NCBI GenBank assembly: GCA_951640165.1
Contig: OX621252.1
Location: forward strand, 15,459,934 to 15,523,933
Length of the DNA stretch: 64,000 bases
Direction of reading: 5' to 3'
Origin: Pseudoips prasinana
Lineage: Eukaryota > Arthropoda > Insecta > Lepidoptera > Nolidae
Positions 11,401 through 26,400 of this stretch are shown in pieces. The translations under genes were made by a program, and so were the position numbers. The notes under the pieces were generated by a model, which saw only the letters and a list, made by a program, of their open reading frames with translations, did not search any database and had not been told where the DNA came from. Each line of letters opens with the position of its first letter. Within the stretch, counting starts at the first letter, position 1.

Positions 11401-14400
11401 AGCATTTTGGGACGCTCCCAAAATCCTTATCGGTGGATCACTGTATATGCCCAAAAGTACAGACGCCAGCACATCCACCTACCCCAAAACTGTCATATTT
11501 CTTTTATCGATTTTCAACTGTATCACTTAAACATAAGGTTTACTTTCAATTGGGTAAATTTGACAGATTGGGTTAGCTTGATGTGCTGGCGTCTGTACTT
11601 AAACCCGACGCCCCAACACTACAATCAATCGCTTTGGGTTTTATTAACAACACGCTTTTTTACTAGGACGTAAAGATAACATTAATAATATGCTATCTCA
11701 TCCTAAGACGATGGGGAAATGTGTTTCTTTCTCATGGCAACGTTTTAAGTCCATCACGGTTACGCCCTCTATCGTCAATTTCACACACTAGTTAGTCCAC
11801 ACACCAATATTACGTTTCTATCTGTCATGCAAACCAAGGGTCTACACTAACAACGCTAAGCATAAGCATGGAATAAGCATGATTATGCCATGCAGGATGT
11901 ATGATTTAATAAAAAGTAAAGAATTAGATACTAGGGGAGAGCCCACACTGCCTTCACAGAGTATGAATAGTGTAGGAAACGAAGGAGTTTATTGTAGTGG
12001 TATGTAACCACGTATTAAATTCTCAGCCGATAAAAAAATGTTACATTTTAATATACTTTGAGCCAATATTTATAATACATCCAAAGCACAATACAACATA
12101 CTTAGGTATATTTAGTTAAAATGCCAATATATCTTAATAAATACAGATTTTTTAGTAGAAAATTCTTTCCCCATCCATGACGGTGCATCAGAATCTTTAT
12201 TAGATCAAGGTAAATATAAAAAAACAACAAACAAAATAATCATCAGCACAATGCTAATGAGAGCAAACTAGCCATTTTGTATGTTTATCGCTACATGATG
12301 AATATTTCAGACAGCCAAATTCGGACACTGAAAAAGGACTCCATAAATCTGGATTGTTCCTGTATTATAAAAACATTAAATTAAATATTTTATATTGGAC
12401 TGAATAGTATTTTAGTCAAAAATCAAATTACTAAATGATTTATCAAAATTATGCGTGATTTCGCACCAATACAGTCAATTTCGACACTTGTCGAACTTAT
12501 GTTATCAACAAATAATGTACTTAGGTATATTTTTATATAAAACAATGTCCGCACTAGGGTATACATTATGGTACATACATACCGGGTGTCCCAAAACTCA
12601 ACGTCAAGCCGAAACGGGGTGACAGGATTGATCATAACCATCACGAGAAAAATCTGAAAAAAAATCTATCCCATGCAGTTTGAAAATTATGGGCATTTTA
12701 AGAAAAACCTAGAAATTTGATCAAACTGTACCATTTTTCGGTTATTGTGGTTATTATTTTTTATTTTTGTTCATTTGAACTTTAGAAACGTAATCCTAAA
12801 TAACATTTCTAGAATCCCAATAAAAAATAATGACACAATTGCCTTAAGTTCCCGAGAATTGAGACTATTTGTTAAACTACGAATTTAAAATTTTCAAGAT
12901 TCGTCGACTTTGACAGGCCCTCCTATAAAAAAAATGTACTAGAGTGCCTTGGCAAGTAGCATTAAAAGTTGGCGCATTTAATCAGAATTCTAAAATGGTA
13001 CAATACTTGTTAGTTCCATACAATAGAAAAGAGTAAAAAAATTAAAACCTCAAGTAACCCGATTTTTGCTATCAGATTTTACTCAGTTAAAATGTTTTTA
13101 ATTCGCACAAGCTCTAGGTAGGTTCTTAATTTTAAGGCAACATGATGAGAGAGATGGATAATGGGTATGTTTGCCATGAGTGAGCGAGACAGATAGTGAC
13201 GCCACGCATTGAGACGGAGATGCGTCGTTTAAACGAGTGCGACAGAGGCATAATGAGAATCCCCAATTCATCCAAAAAATTCTCTGGTCAGATGAATCGA
13301 CATTTAAAAAAGATGGTTACATGAACTTGCACAATTATCACGAGTGGCATGTGGAGAATCCACATTTAATGCGAGAAGATAGATCCCAGTATCGTTTTAA
13401 AGTAAACCTGTGGACCGGAATTTTAAACGGTAAAATTATTGGGCCTATTGAACTGCCTGAGAACTTGAATGGAACTAATTACCTACATTTTTTAAGAGAA
13501 GATTTACCAACCCTGTTAGAGGACGTACCACTAGCAGATCTTCGCGACATGTGGTTTCAACAAGATGGCTGCCCAGCGCATTTCGCAGTGCAAGTAAGAG
13601 ATTTCCTTGACCAGGAATATCCGGGAAGGTGGATTGGACGTTCGGGCACTATCTCGTGGCCCGCCCGTTCACCAGATTTAAATCCCCTGGATTTTTTCTA
13701 TTGGGGAGTTCTCAAAGAAAAAGTTTACTCAAAGCCCATTGAGAACGTAGTAGTCAACTCTCGAAGATATGCCCGACTAATAAGTAGATCTTTTTTAAGA
13801 AGATGTAGGGCTTGTATTGAGGCTGATGGTAAACAATTTGAACATTTATTTTAATAAAAAACGTTATTTCTCTATCATCTGACTTTTATTCCAACAAACC
13901 TAATTATTTTACTAATTTTACTAACTTTTTTTCACTTTGGTAAAAGTGGCGTCACTATCTGTCTCGCTCACTCATGGCGAACATACCCATTATCCATCTC
14001 TCTCATCATTTTGTCTTAAAATTAAGAACCTACCTAGAGCTTGTGTGAATTAAAAACATTTTAACTGAGTAAAATGAGATAGCAAAAATCGGGTTACTTG
14101 AGGTTTTAATTTTTTTACTCTTTTCTATTGTATGGAACTAACAAGTATTGTACCATTTTAGAATTCTGATTAAATGCGCCAACTTTTAATGCCACTTGCC
14201 AAGGCACTCTAGTACATTTTTTTTATAGGAGGGCCTGTCAAAGTCGACGAATCTTGAAAATTTTAAATTCGTATATTAACAAATAGTCTCAATTCTCGGA
14301 AACTTGAGGCAATTGTGTCATTATTTTTTATTGGGATTCTAGAAATGTTATTTAGAATTACGTTTCCAAAGTTCAAATGAACAAAAATAAAAAAGAATAA

Positions 14401-17400
14401 CCACAATAACCGAAAAATGGTACAGTTTGATCAAATTTCTAGGTTTTTCTTAAAATGCCCATAATTTTTAAACTGCATGGGATAGATTTTTTTTCAGATT
14501 TTTCTCGTGATGGTTATGATCAATCCTGTCACCCCGTTTCGGCTTGACGTTGAGTTTTGGGACACCCTGTATATGATAGATACTCATACACTGATCCTAA
14601 TCTATATAGGACATGTTAAGTATCTATATAGATTAGGTTCAGTGTATATAATTTGTTTAAAAAATACCTTGCTTACTGTATATTTATTTTAGATAAATAA
14701 AATAAAAAAAAAGGTTTTTATTCACGTAGACTTTAAAAAAGCGCTTGTAAATAGTCAGATATTTATAAAATACGTCTAATACATGATACTTTATACTGTA
14801 AAGAATATTCGGTCTGAGGAATTAATGTGGCAGCCATAACTTCGTTTTCTAGACTTTATAATAATTAAACAAAAAAGAAAAATGTAATGATTGGTGTGGT
14901 GAAGTGTATGAAAGGGGAAATTTGAAAATCATTAACCAGCATTAGTCATGTATAGATGACAAAACGAAATGTCACTACTGTGTAGATGTACAGTGTCATA
15001 CTAGGCACATATTTGATTTTTATCTATACATGACTCAGGCGGTCAAATTTTAAATAAAAGTAAATGATGTAAATAATTGTGAACGCTGCGCATAACGCCA
15101 AACGTACGGTATAATACAACATGTAACATTAATAGTGTGTAGTAGACTACCCTCTTCATGTTCTATCAATGAAACTGAACGATTTTTCAGAAATACGTAT
15201 ACAATTTTTTTATTTGAAAACATTTCTTATTTGAATGTTGTATAATAATTTTATTCATGTAATTTGCTATTTTTCTATCCCCACGTTCTCAGTTTCATGA
15301 GTATATTTCATTATGTATTTCACGCTATTTATGTTATATTATTTCATATGAATTTCAAAATTAATAACATATATTTCCCAGTAACAATTAAAAGAATAAT
15401 TAATCATTTATAGTTTAGCAATGTCTTACTTGAATACCAAATTGCTGTTTAAAAACTGGCCATATACTCTCCTTAGTATGTATAGCCTAACAATTAAGTT
15501 TCAAATTGACAAGTATTGCATGGGTAATATGATTCAGTTTTCAACTGAATGACAGCGTGTTATTTGGCAGTTACTGATAATGCTACAAAAATGTTTTATT
15601 TTTGGTTTGTAGTATGTAATAGCCACAAAATAAAAATAAAACAATATTTAACAATAATGTCCTTAGTTAAAATCCTTTAATGGCAGGGAGTCTCAGTAGA
15701 TGACATATTATATTAAACAGTTCATTGATATTATGAAATACGTTGAGGGGATTTGCTATAATTGCCACGCTTGGCAGACATGTTGGAAATCACAGTAAGA
15801 TGGCCATAGTCTCATGAAAACGCTTCCTCGGGACAACTTTTAACGGGAGAAATTCTTTCTTGGCCGTCAACTACACAGCCAGACAGGCAGTTGTGGAGAT
15901 ATTTTGTGGAGGCCTTTGTCCAGTACTGGAAGTCTTTCGGCTGATTCTTTAACTTATTTATAGAACATCTGTGTAAAAAAACATTTTTGAATCTTCGTTT
16001 GTGTGAAAAATCTATTTTCGAAACTTGAAGGCAACTTTCTTAATTTCATGGATAGATTAGTAATTCAAGTATTCAATATTACGTAATTTTTCTTTTTTTT
16101 TTTATTTAATAAGTACCAAGTGTAGTACTTTATATATATATTACAATCTAGTCTAGAGACTAATAAGTAATTTTATATTAACCTAAACTTCTACATAAAC
16201 ATAATTAATTCTAAGAATCAGTCCACCGACTTTCCTTAGTCATATTTGTTAAGGGGAAGACACTTTGTTCATGTGTTCTTTATAATTACATTATTGCTAA
16301 CACTAATCACTAAATACACTAATCACTAATCACGACACTAGTTCATAGGGTTTTGTTCTCTTTAAACGTCTCACTAGCTCTGTAATGTCGAGGAGCTGGA
16401 TGGCCTCGACGTTCACATGATGTAGAAGCCTATGTTCATGAGCTGTAGCGTATTTCCGAATGGTCTCTGCAACGGAGTCCATCTTTAGATCCCGGTGTAA
16501 ATCGTCATTTCTTATATACCAGGGTGCATTTACGATATCTCGTAACACTTTATTCTGGAATCTTTGGATGATATTAATGTTGCTTTTTTTGGCACAACCC
16601 CACAATTGTATGCCATAAGTCCATACGGGCATTAAAATTTGTCTGTATAACAAAAGTTTATTATGTACTGCCACTGGCGAAGATCTTCCAAGTAGCCAGT
16701 ACATTTTTTTATATCGCAAATCCAACTCTTTTCTTTTCTTTTTGACGTGCGCTTTCCAGCGTAATTTGGCGTCGAGTGTCATTCCCAGATATTTAGCAGT
16801 ATCTGCGTGTGGAACTCGTTGGTTGTTGATATATATCGAGAACTTATGCGGTTTTTTATTGGTAAAGTCTACCTGTATGGACTTTGACTCATTCAGCTCA
16901 ATTCTCCACTTTCTTGTCCAATTATACGTAATAAAAAAGAAATATATGTATACAAAAGTCCTAAATTATTTAATGGCAATACACGTTATCCACATCTATT
17001 TGGCAAACGCCATATATGAATGCATTTAATAGTCGCCGCACTTGTAATTAATGTTTGGAGTAAAAACATTTCAAGCAAGAAACAAAAAATAATTGTGTGT
17101 TTTAGGCCACACGGCTGAAGTAAAACTTAGATATAGGAAACGTAACTGACTATGAGAGAAAAAAAAAGAATCCCTACAGAAATATACGAAATATATCACT
17201 CTCTTTCCATCTCCACTATCTTATATCTCCCTTTCAACTTCCTAACGCCTCGGCCGATTATCACTTTTCAAAATGCTCTAGTCATGCATTTATCAAATTT
17301 TACCCCAAGTCAAGCGTGCGTAAAGAAGTTTTCCTTTTATCAAGAGATTTAAAGACTTCATTTTCAGTAGCGCCAATAACACCTGCCATAGTAATAGCTC

Positions 17401-20400
17401 TTTGTCGATCCAAGTACTAGGACGAAGTGAAAACCGCTGCAAATAATGAACATAGTAAACTTTTTTCAAATGTAATTTAAGTATTTCTATTCACTAACTC
17501 ATATTTCTGTTTAGTCTTTTGTTTCAGGCTCCAAACTAGTGCCACAAAAATAAAGTAAATTATTTAGCCTTCGTAGTTTCCCATGAGCAGTACAAACACG
17601 TGACACTGGTAGAAATCGCTGAAAACATCGGCAGATTGCCATAAGACAAAAAAAGGAACGTAGGCGTCCGTTTAGGCGTTATGAGGGTAGCAAAAGCAGG
17701 CAGTACCAGGAGGCGTGTTCTCACGTCGTGCGGCGCGGCGGGGTGGCGGCGCTGCGCCGCGTGCTGCTCGTAGTGCGCGCACTCCTCGGCGCGCGTGACG
17801 CCGGCCAGGCGGTAGCGGTGCAGCTCCGCCACGCGCACGCGCAGCTCGCGCTCGCGCCACAGCCCGCCCAGCACGCCGCCCTGCTCGCCGCGCCCGTAGA
17901 ACTGCGACGTCCAGCGCAGCCGCTCCGTGAACTCCCTGACAGTGATAATACGATGCCGGTTTATCCACCACGATACTACAGACTGAACTACTCCCGCCCG
18001 AAAACAGGATAGAAAGAGGTGATATGTACACCTACCATGCTCTCTCTGCACCACCTTAAGGTTGACTGGCAGAAAATACCTAGGGTATTAAGTCCGTCTT
18101 TCTACAGTTGTATGTGCATAAAGTGATAATAAATAAATAAATAAAAAAAGAGAAAAGAACAGAAAGAGTCGATAACAACTTTTTAAATAAAAATTTAAAA
18201 GTCATTCCAGTTATACTATGTATTTTAACATTCATTTATGTATTATCATATGATATGTAACAGAGTTTTATGTCCTTTGGTCCAGCGGTATTGTGTTTAA
18301 CTGCAAATAAGAAGATCCTGTGTACGAATCCTGGGTCGGGCCGAAGTGTTATTGGGAGTATATTGTTATATGAGTGAACTTGAGATGATATGATGAGGTC
18401 TCGCGCCTAATCTCGTCATGGTCGTGCCAGATGACCATCCAATCGGATTATAAAAGTATAAAGTGCCCTCTGTTTGCATACACACACACAGTCCACATTG
18501 AAAATGGGCGAAATAATAAAAGTATATTACTTAGTTGTATATATCTTAAGTATTAGTTGAACCTAACATATTTTCTTTGCATTACCTCCAAGGTATGGTT
18601 ATTTAAATGCTGATGATGGGAAGACCTCGTTGAATATTGCCGGACCAAATCGGAGACGTTCTCAACAAAGGCCAGACGTACTCTAAACCAGCCAGCACGT
18701 ATGAATAATTGTCATTATATACAGTTAATGAGGCAAAAGAGGTGTGCAAAGATCGTGACAAATGAAAATTCGTTGTCTCTGCCTACGCCTCTGGGAAACG
18801 GGCGTGAGTCTATGTATGTATGTAGATACATGGAAAAATTTAACAACGCTCTTCGTATCCAATACAACAACGCGTTCAGGGTGCTGTTGGGTCTGCCACG
18901 TTTCTGTAGCGCATCGGGGATGTTTGCTGAAGCCAGAGTGGACCGTTTCTACGCCACAATGAGCAAACGGTGTGCGTCCCTGGTGAACAGGATTCGTGGC
19001 CAATTTAACAGCATTCTGGCCATGATCGCAGGCAGATTTGACTGCCTATACATGAATCACTGCTGCACTCTCTCTCACGGAATGGGGCATCAGTGATTCA
19101 TGTATTCCAGTAAACACAAATCTATTTTTACTAACATATATTCTATGTTAGTAAAAATCTTATTATGTATTACTAACAACTTTGAGTCCTTGGTTACTTG
19201 AATAAATAACTTTAATTATTATTATTATGTATCTATACATATAATAAAATCGTAAGAAAGTCAAAACTGTACATTGAATATTTTTTTAAAAGGATACTTG
19301 GGGCGTGATCTACAATCGATATCGAAGGTAAAAATATAGTTTTTAGAATTTTTGTCTGTGTGTCTGTTTGTCTGTATGTATGTCCGGGCTAAACTCAAAA
19401 AGTACTGCAAGGATTTACTTCAAATTTTGCATTAATATTACTAAGACGTCGGGTCAACATATAGGCTACATATTATCACGCTATCACCTACGGGATAATT
19501 TATAAAGTGTAACGCGGGTAAAACCGCGGGGCACAGCTAGTTATTAATACGCATGCCCAACCAATACAATTCTTACCGGTAGGTGTGTAACCTTTTAAGA
19601 ATTTCATGTCAGCAAAAATTATGTTCAACTTAGCTATAATTTCAGTTTTACTTAGAAATGTTTCGTTGCTAACAATCTCATTTTTAGAATGGCCTTAATA
19701 AAAACACCTTGCAATTTATTATTTACCGTTACCTACACAAATAAAACAGCCTTTTTATCAGAATTGTTTGTTCATCATAAATTATTTCAGTATACAATAC
19801 AAACAGTTTTTTGCATTAGTCATAATGGAAATACATAAAGTATAAGTAACTTTAGTGATAAGCCCCGTGAATATGGAATGATAAAATATAATACTTCCCA
19901 CTGTGGGAAAATATGCATGTTGTAAAACCCAGGTGGTAGAATTTTTGTTCTTTTATTACCAATTGGCCAAACAAGCATACAGCCTACCAGATGGTAAGAG
20001 GCCAACTTAGCGTTTGACACTTGCGTTACCCTGACACATGAATGGTGACCGTACTCACACCAATACCACAACATTTTACTTTTTTTTTGTTTGTTTTGCT
20101 ATTTTACCTCCGACATTGGTCGGAGATGTTACACAGCTAAACATATTTGGACACATATTTTTTTTACTCCAGATTTTTTTTTTCACGAGGGTGCAAGCGC
20201 AATCCAGTATAAGACCACGATGGCAGCTCTAATGTGGTGGCATTTTACAAGTTTTATATTAGACTTTATTGATAAAATACTTAAGTTGTGTAAGACCACA
20301 ACATTAAGATGATAGGGCTATACCGCGGCGTGTATTCTTCATAGGGTGCTTCCCCAACCAAACTGCTCATAGAGTGAAATAACGCCATGCTCTACCCCAT

Positions 20401-23400
20401 CTCAATGTTGCTACAGTTTATCTCTACCTAGGAGTCAAGTTTAGAGTCACTGATTTATAAAATGCGACCCCTATAAGGATCTAGTAGCCCAAGCTTGTAC
20501 CCTCCCACATAAGGCCTGGTGACAAGCAATATGATACAACAATGGCCTCAAAGATCATTTATTTACATCTTATTATTATATATAATTCTATATATTGAAT
20601 GTACCTTAACATACCATAAACTACAGGCGTAATGCATTTCTGATAAGAAATGTGTTAACTTTTAATAAGCTCAGGCGTGATCATAATATTGATTCGTTCT
20701 GGATTAGCGCAACCTCAGTAAGAAAACAAATCAAAACAATATTTGCAGATAAAGATGATAAGTTGTTCTCAACCCGTGATTAAGTGTTCCACACTTCAGT
20801 GCTTAAGGTGTTTAAGTACAAATCACTTAATTTCTTAGACTGGGTTAAGGGTAATATTTTATTCATCCATATGCGAAAGCTTGTCACTAGTAATTTTTGT
20901 TAAAATATCTTTTTTTTAAGTTAAATCATTAGTCTGTAAGTTTTCCTTAAAAACAAACAACAATCTTTCTCAGAACCTATTTGCGAACGTAGTCTACTCG
21001 AAGGCACGTCGTTGAATACTCTGACGTAGACAGGTTTTATATTAATGTTGACAGTGGTGAATCAGCGTTAAATCACGTTTTTATTTTGTACCAGAAGGCG
21101 CCTATTTTGAAGTCTTTGGACGGTGTAGAAACCTTGTAGCAGTGTGTGCGAACACTGGACTCACGTAGGTCATAATGGGTCGAATGTACGTGTTGTAAAT
21201 TCAGTTTGTAGTTTTAGGGTTCCGTACAATAACTTAATTTAAGTTAGCTAAATATCTTTACTATTATAAAATAAATCTTATTGTAAATTATTTCCTACAA
21301 TCCGTGTACCTAAATATCTATATGTACCTAGAAATAATTATAAATTAATTATATATTACTACGAACATGTTCTGACTATTTACAAGCGCTTTTTTAAAGT
21401 CTACGTGAATAAAAATCTTTTTTAATTTTAATTTTATTTTATAGTACCGAAAGGGTAAAACGGGACCCTATTACTAAGACTTTGCTGTCTGTCTGTCCAT
21501 CTGTCAGCAGGCTGTATCTCATGAACCGTGACAGTCAGACAGTTGTAATTTTCACAGATGATGTATTTCTGTTGCCGCTATAACAACACTAAAAAACAAA
21601 ATGAAATAAATATTTAAGTGGGCTCCCATACAACAAACGCGAATTTTTTGCTCGTTTTTATAGATAATGGTACGGAACCCTTCGTGCGCGAGTCCGACTC
21701 GCACTTGGCTGGGTCTTAAAACATACCCAGAAAGGGACGTTTATGTAGCACCGAATGTCGACTTTGCAAAAGTAAGTGTTACCTCTTTCGTAATAATGTT
21801 TAAATTCCATTACTTTATCTTGTCAACTTGTGATCACGGTACGTAAAGCGAAGTCTAGAGTTTATTAAAAGGGTAATGAATTACGACAAAGAAATGCTAT
21901 AAAACAAAATTTGTAGGTAGTAATTAACGAATTCTTACTTCTTTTCTTTGGCTAATTTTCCAAGTGATTTCTGCTTATTCCTCTGGTTGTTGAAGAACAC
22001 TGAAACCAGCTGGTAATCTCGCACTAGTCTTTTTCTTCTCGTCCTTTCGCGCAACCGACGCGTGTATATGTCCACTTGTGATAACTTTAGTGCTGGAATT
22101 ATTAACACATTAAGTTATTAAGGTTTGAGATATCTTTATTTTCTCATAAGAATTTACAGTAATTCACTTACATGAGAACGTTTTAAAAAAAAACATACAA
22201 ACAAATAATAATCTTATCCTAGGCGTACATACACTATGATCTTGAATAATTTCATTTAAAACGTTCAATTACAACTCATTCAATTACAACTTTAGATAAT
22301 TGGTTCCGAGATTAACAAAATGCAATATAAAGGTATAAGAGTATTTGTATAAAAACAAGAAGCAAACAGTGCTAAAGCTGTTGTACAAGAAAAGCTAGGT
22401 TCATTGTGTGTATGGTCCAAATTGTCTGTAAAAGTCACCAATAACATAATCAGTAATCAGATTATGTTCAGAGATTTGCATATAATAAATATCTTTAGAC
22501 AACTAATACACTGCCATCTGATGCCCATGCCCAAACTAGGCAGAGCCTGTGCTATGGCAACCAGAAAATTGATAAACATACTCATATATTTAATAATAAA
22601 TAAATATCTTGGGACAATGTCACACAGATCATCCTAGCCCAAACTAAGCAAAGCTTGTACTATGGGTACCAGGCGACGATATACATACTCATATAGATAG
22701 ATAAATACTTAAATACATAGAAAACATCCATGACTCAGAAACAAATATTCGTGCTCATCACACAAATATTTGCACTTACCGGGATTCGAACCCAGGACCA
22801 CCAGCTTCGTAGGCAGGACCTACCAACTAGGCTACGGTGGTTTCTTAATACATACATATTACAGGTGAATAACAATCAGACACAGAACAAATAATAATAT
22901 TCATCACACAAATATATGTCCTGAGTGGGGATCGAACCCAGGACCTCTGGCTTATTCTGTAAGGGTCACTAACCACTAGATCAAAACACCAGTCAAGAAC
23001 TCATAATATATCCTGTCTCTTGGCGTTTTCTGTGTACTACCCACCACCTGTCCTGCAATCACCCTCCCATGTAAGGCAACAAGTAACATCCTTTTCTTAA
23101 AAAGACAACGCCCACACTACGACATTCAATCCCTGTATCGCGGGGGAATTTACAAACATGCAAATCACTGACACAAAGCATACTCAGGCTGAGATCTATA
23201 GAGCGTACCTACTTAGACTTTGCTCAGACTTTACTTAGATAGAAGTTAATGCATGTAACGAAATTACAATTGGTGTTTTGACTTTGTCTGTCTTAGCTTA
23301 TGCTAAGCATAATCTTAACTTCAAAAAGTCTATAAATACCAAATCAAAGTATAAGCTTAGCATACATTTAGCAAAGTTTTACGTAAGTAAAGTTTGAGCA

Positions 23401-26400
23401 AAGTCTAAGTACACTCTATAGATCTCAGGCTGAGATCTATAGAGCGTACTTAGACTCGGAACAAAAGTCACACCAATAGTTGTCATGTGCGCTCTAACCC
23501 AGAACGCGAGGAGTTGTAAGTTGTTTAGTGTGCTTTAGACTACAAGATTAAACTAAAACCTGGATATACGAACTGGCTATAAGAGAAATAGAGAAAGCAA
23601 ACGCGTGCTTTCTCTATACCTCTTTCTCTTGCCCCCACAGTAATATACTAATATTCATATAATTTATTTGCATTCCACAATAACTCTCTCCCTTTTTATC
23701 TTCACGAACTTACGTTCGCCTCGCCCGATCAGGTACTCCCCAAGTCAAACATGCGTAAAGAAGTTTTACTTCGAAAAAATATATGTATATATAGATAGAT
23801 CGATAAATTGCTATTGTAACTTACCAACATCTAGTTCATCATCTTCAGAATTAATAGATAATGTTGATATTAACTGTTCTGCTTCGTGGTCATGTTCCTG
23901 TCAACAAATTATATAATCAGACCTTAACAATTTATAGCAGGACTGCTTTTTTCAACCGGAGCAAATGTTTATTTATTTAATTATTGTTTGGAAAACCAAC
24001 AGCTATACATAAAAAATATTACTGCTATAATAGGAAACATAAAGCCAATTACAGGTTTCCACGGATAGCGACTGATACACACATACAATGCTTCCGATTT
24101 TACTCTTAAACAGAGTAGCTGAAGACATATTATTATGTTAAAAGTTATTTGTTGCAGTTTATTATTATGTTGCAGTTTATATCAGGACAAGGTAAAGTTA
24201 GAACAATGATTAGAGTTAACTCTCATAAATTGAGAATGCTATTAATCCACTAAACTAAATAAAATGCCATACTGTCTCTCTCTAATGTAGCTTATATGAA
24301 AAGAATAGGCCATACTTACATAGAACTGTCACTTGTCAGTCTACTTAAGTGCTTAAAATAGTAGCAACAATTATTCTAACATATAATTATGCTATACCCA
24401 ACTAAACACTGAATAAAACTGTAATTTGTGTCCGTCTATTATATGTGTGTAAAGTAACCCGCGACACAGGGATTAGATTCCCTAGTGCGGGCGTTGTCTT
24501 TCTACATATACATTCAGTCAAAAAAGTATCGGGAATGGATGATTTGTTTATGGTTCCAAATTCAAATTTTTGTTTATTTTTTGTTGTTGTTAGATAGACA
24601 CAACTGTTTTCCATTTTGGCGCGGTGTTTGAGTTGCATCTGTTATTTATATTAAATACAGTGCTGGTTTTACTAATATCATATGTATAGCGAATTTCATA
24701 ATGGACAAAAATATCGAACAAAGAGTTTGTCTTAAATTTTGCATCGCTAATGGAATTTCGTGTTCGGAGTCACTGAAAATGTTACAGAAGGCTTACGGTG
24801 AATCGACTTCATCAAAAACTCGTGCTTATGAGTGGTTCAAAGCGTTCAAAAGCGGTCGAGATGTGATGAAAGATTTGCCTCGCTCTGGTAGGCCATCAAC
24901 GTCTGCAACTGAAGTTAACATCGCAAAAGTGAAGGAAATAGTGACTGAAAATCCTCATTCAACTCTGAGAGAGATAGCCGCCGAACTTTCTGTATCTCAC
25001 GAGTCGATTCGTACCATTTTAACTAACCATTTGGGTATAAAACATGTTGCCGCTCGGCTACTCCCAAAAGATCTGAATTTTCTCCAAAAACTACTACTAC
25101 TACTAATCGTATGGGCAGTGGTTACCCTGGTGTCAGAGTTGTTCAAGCCGCCCAGTAGGCCTCTGACATGGCTTAACGACTGTTGCCGAATGGCTACAAC
25201 CGGGACCGACAGCTTAACGTGCCCTCCGAAGCACGGAGACGCTCGGAAATTTAACCACTTTGGCGGTCACCCATCTATGGACTGACCGCGAGCCTGGTTG
25301 CTTAACCTCGCCAATCACTTACGGATCGGTGAGAGCATCTGGCTATGAGCGCCTTTCCAAAAACTCAATCGCATGAAAGTCGCTGAGGACATGGTAGAAC
25401 GAGTCAATTCCGACCCAACATTTATGAAACGCATTCATGAAACGCATTGTTACTGGTGACGAGACGTGGGTTTACGAGTTTGACATGCAAACTAGTCAAC
25501 AAGCTTCGGAGTGGCGCTTTCCAACTGAACCGAAACCGAAAATACCACGCCAAAGTCGATCAAAAGTCAAAGTCATGTTGACTGTTTTCTTTGACTATCG
25601 CGGTGTTGTTCACTCTGAATTCTTACCGGAAGGTCGAACGGTAAATAAAGAATATTATTTGAGCGTTATGCGGCGTTTAAGAGAGCAAATTCGACGAATA
25701 AGGCCAGATTTGTGGAAAGAAAATTCTTGGATTTTACACCACGATAATGCGCCTTCGCACAAGGCCATCATTGTGAACGAATTTTTGACCAAACACTCAA
25801 CAAATACCATCCAGCAACCACCATATTCACCAGATATGGCTCCAGCTGACTTCTTTCTTTTTCCTAAACTCAAAATACCACTTCGTGGTACCCGTTTTCA
25901 ATCGGTAGAAGACATAAAGGAGAATTCGCGGCGAGAACTGAACTCAATTCCGAAAGCAGCGTTTAAAAAATTTGACCTATAAATAATAAAAAATAAATAT
26001 ACAGGATATATCACACGGCGCCTCTAGCCCAAACTAAACAAAACTGGTATGGACAGACATACTTAAATACCTTTTTTTGTAAATATATTCATACAATACA
26101 CAGAAAACAACCAAAGCAAGACATGTTAGTACACTTATTTGTGAATAATTCATGTATAATAAATATTGGTGACGAAAATTCATGAATTAATTTGAATAAT
26201 GGGAAGAATGAGCACACCCTATGCCTTTGCTTATCCAAAGTTTTGATTTAGGTACATAGTTCAGGTTATAATATGTAGGTCAGTTTTTAAAACATTTATC
26301 AGCTCACTAACTACTGAACTCAGTATTTAGAAATTTAAAAATAATATAATTTAAAATCAGATATTCAAGAATAATAGTGGATCCTGAGGATGATAATTCC

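Larger units (their letters stand above)
12582..14569. mobile_element. fold-back Tc1/mariner-superfamily element with 624-bp inverted arms
   Basis: Flanked by TA on both sides (12580-12581 and 14570-14571). Termini begin CNGGGTGTCCCAAAACTC. The left arm 12582-13205 and the right arm 13946-14569 are inverted copies with about 16 mismatches counted by eye and no length change. The 740-bp centre holds a truncated transposase frame. It lies in Ada2b intron 7. Confidence 0.92.
24511..25978 (+). mobile_element. decayed mariner (DD34D) with SINE insertion, 3' truncated
   Basis: The left terminus CATTCAGTCAAAAAAGTATC follows TA at 24509-24510. The right terminus is missing; the coding part stops near 25978 and runs into an AT-rich SINE tail. 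Confidence 0.8.

Noticed and set aside
17560..18054. A 164-residue minus-strand frame as a separate gene, and its overlapping frames
   Set aside because: Only the central part (17935-17725) has family character, and it is Ada2b exon 7; the rest is intron read-through.
24402..24638. A 78-residue minus-strand frame
   Set aside because: It straddles a SINE tail and the mariner left end, so it is a chance frame.
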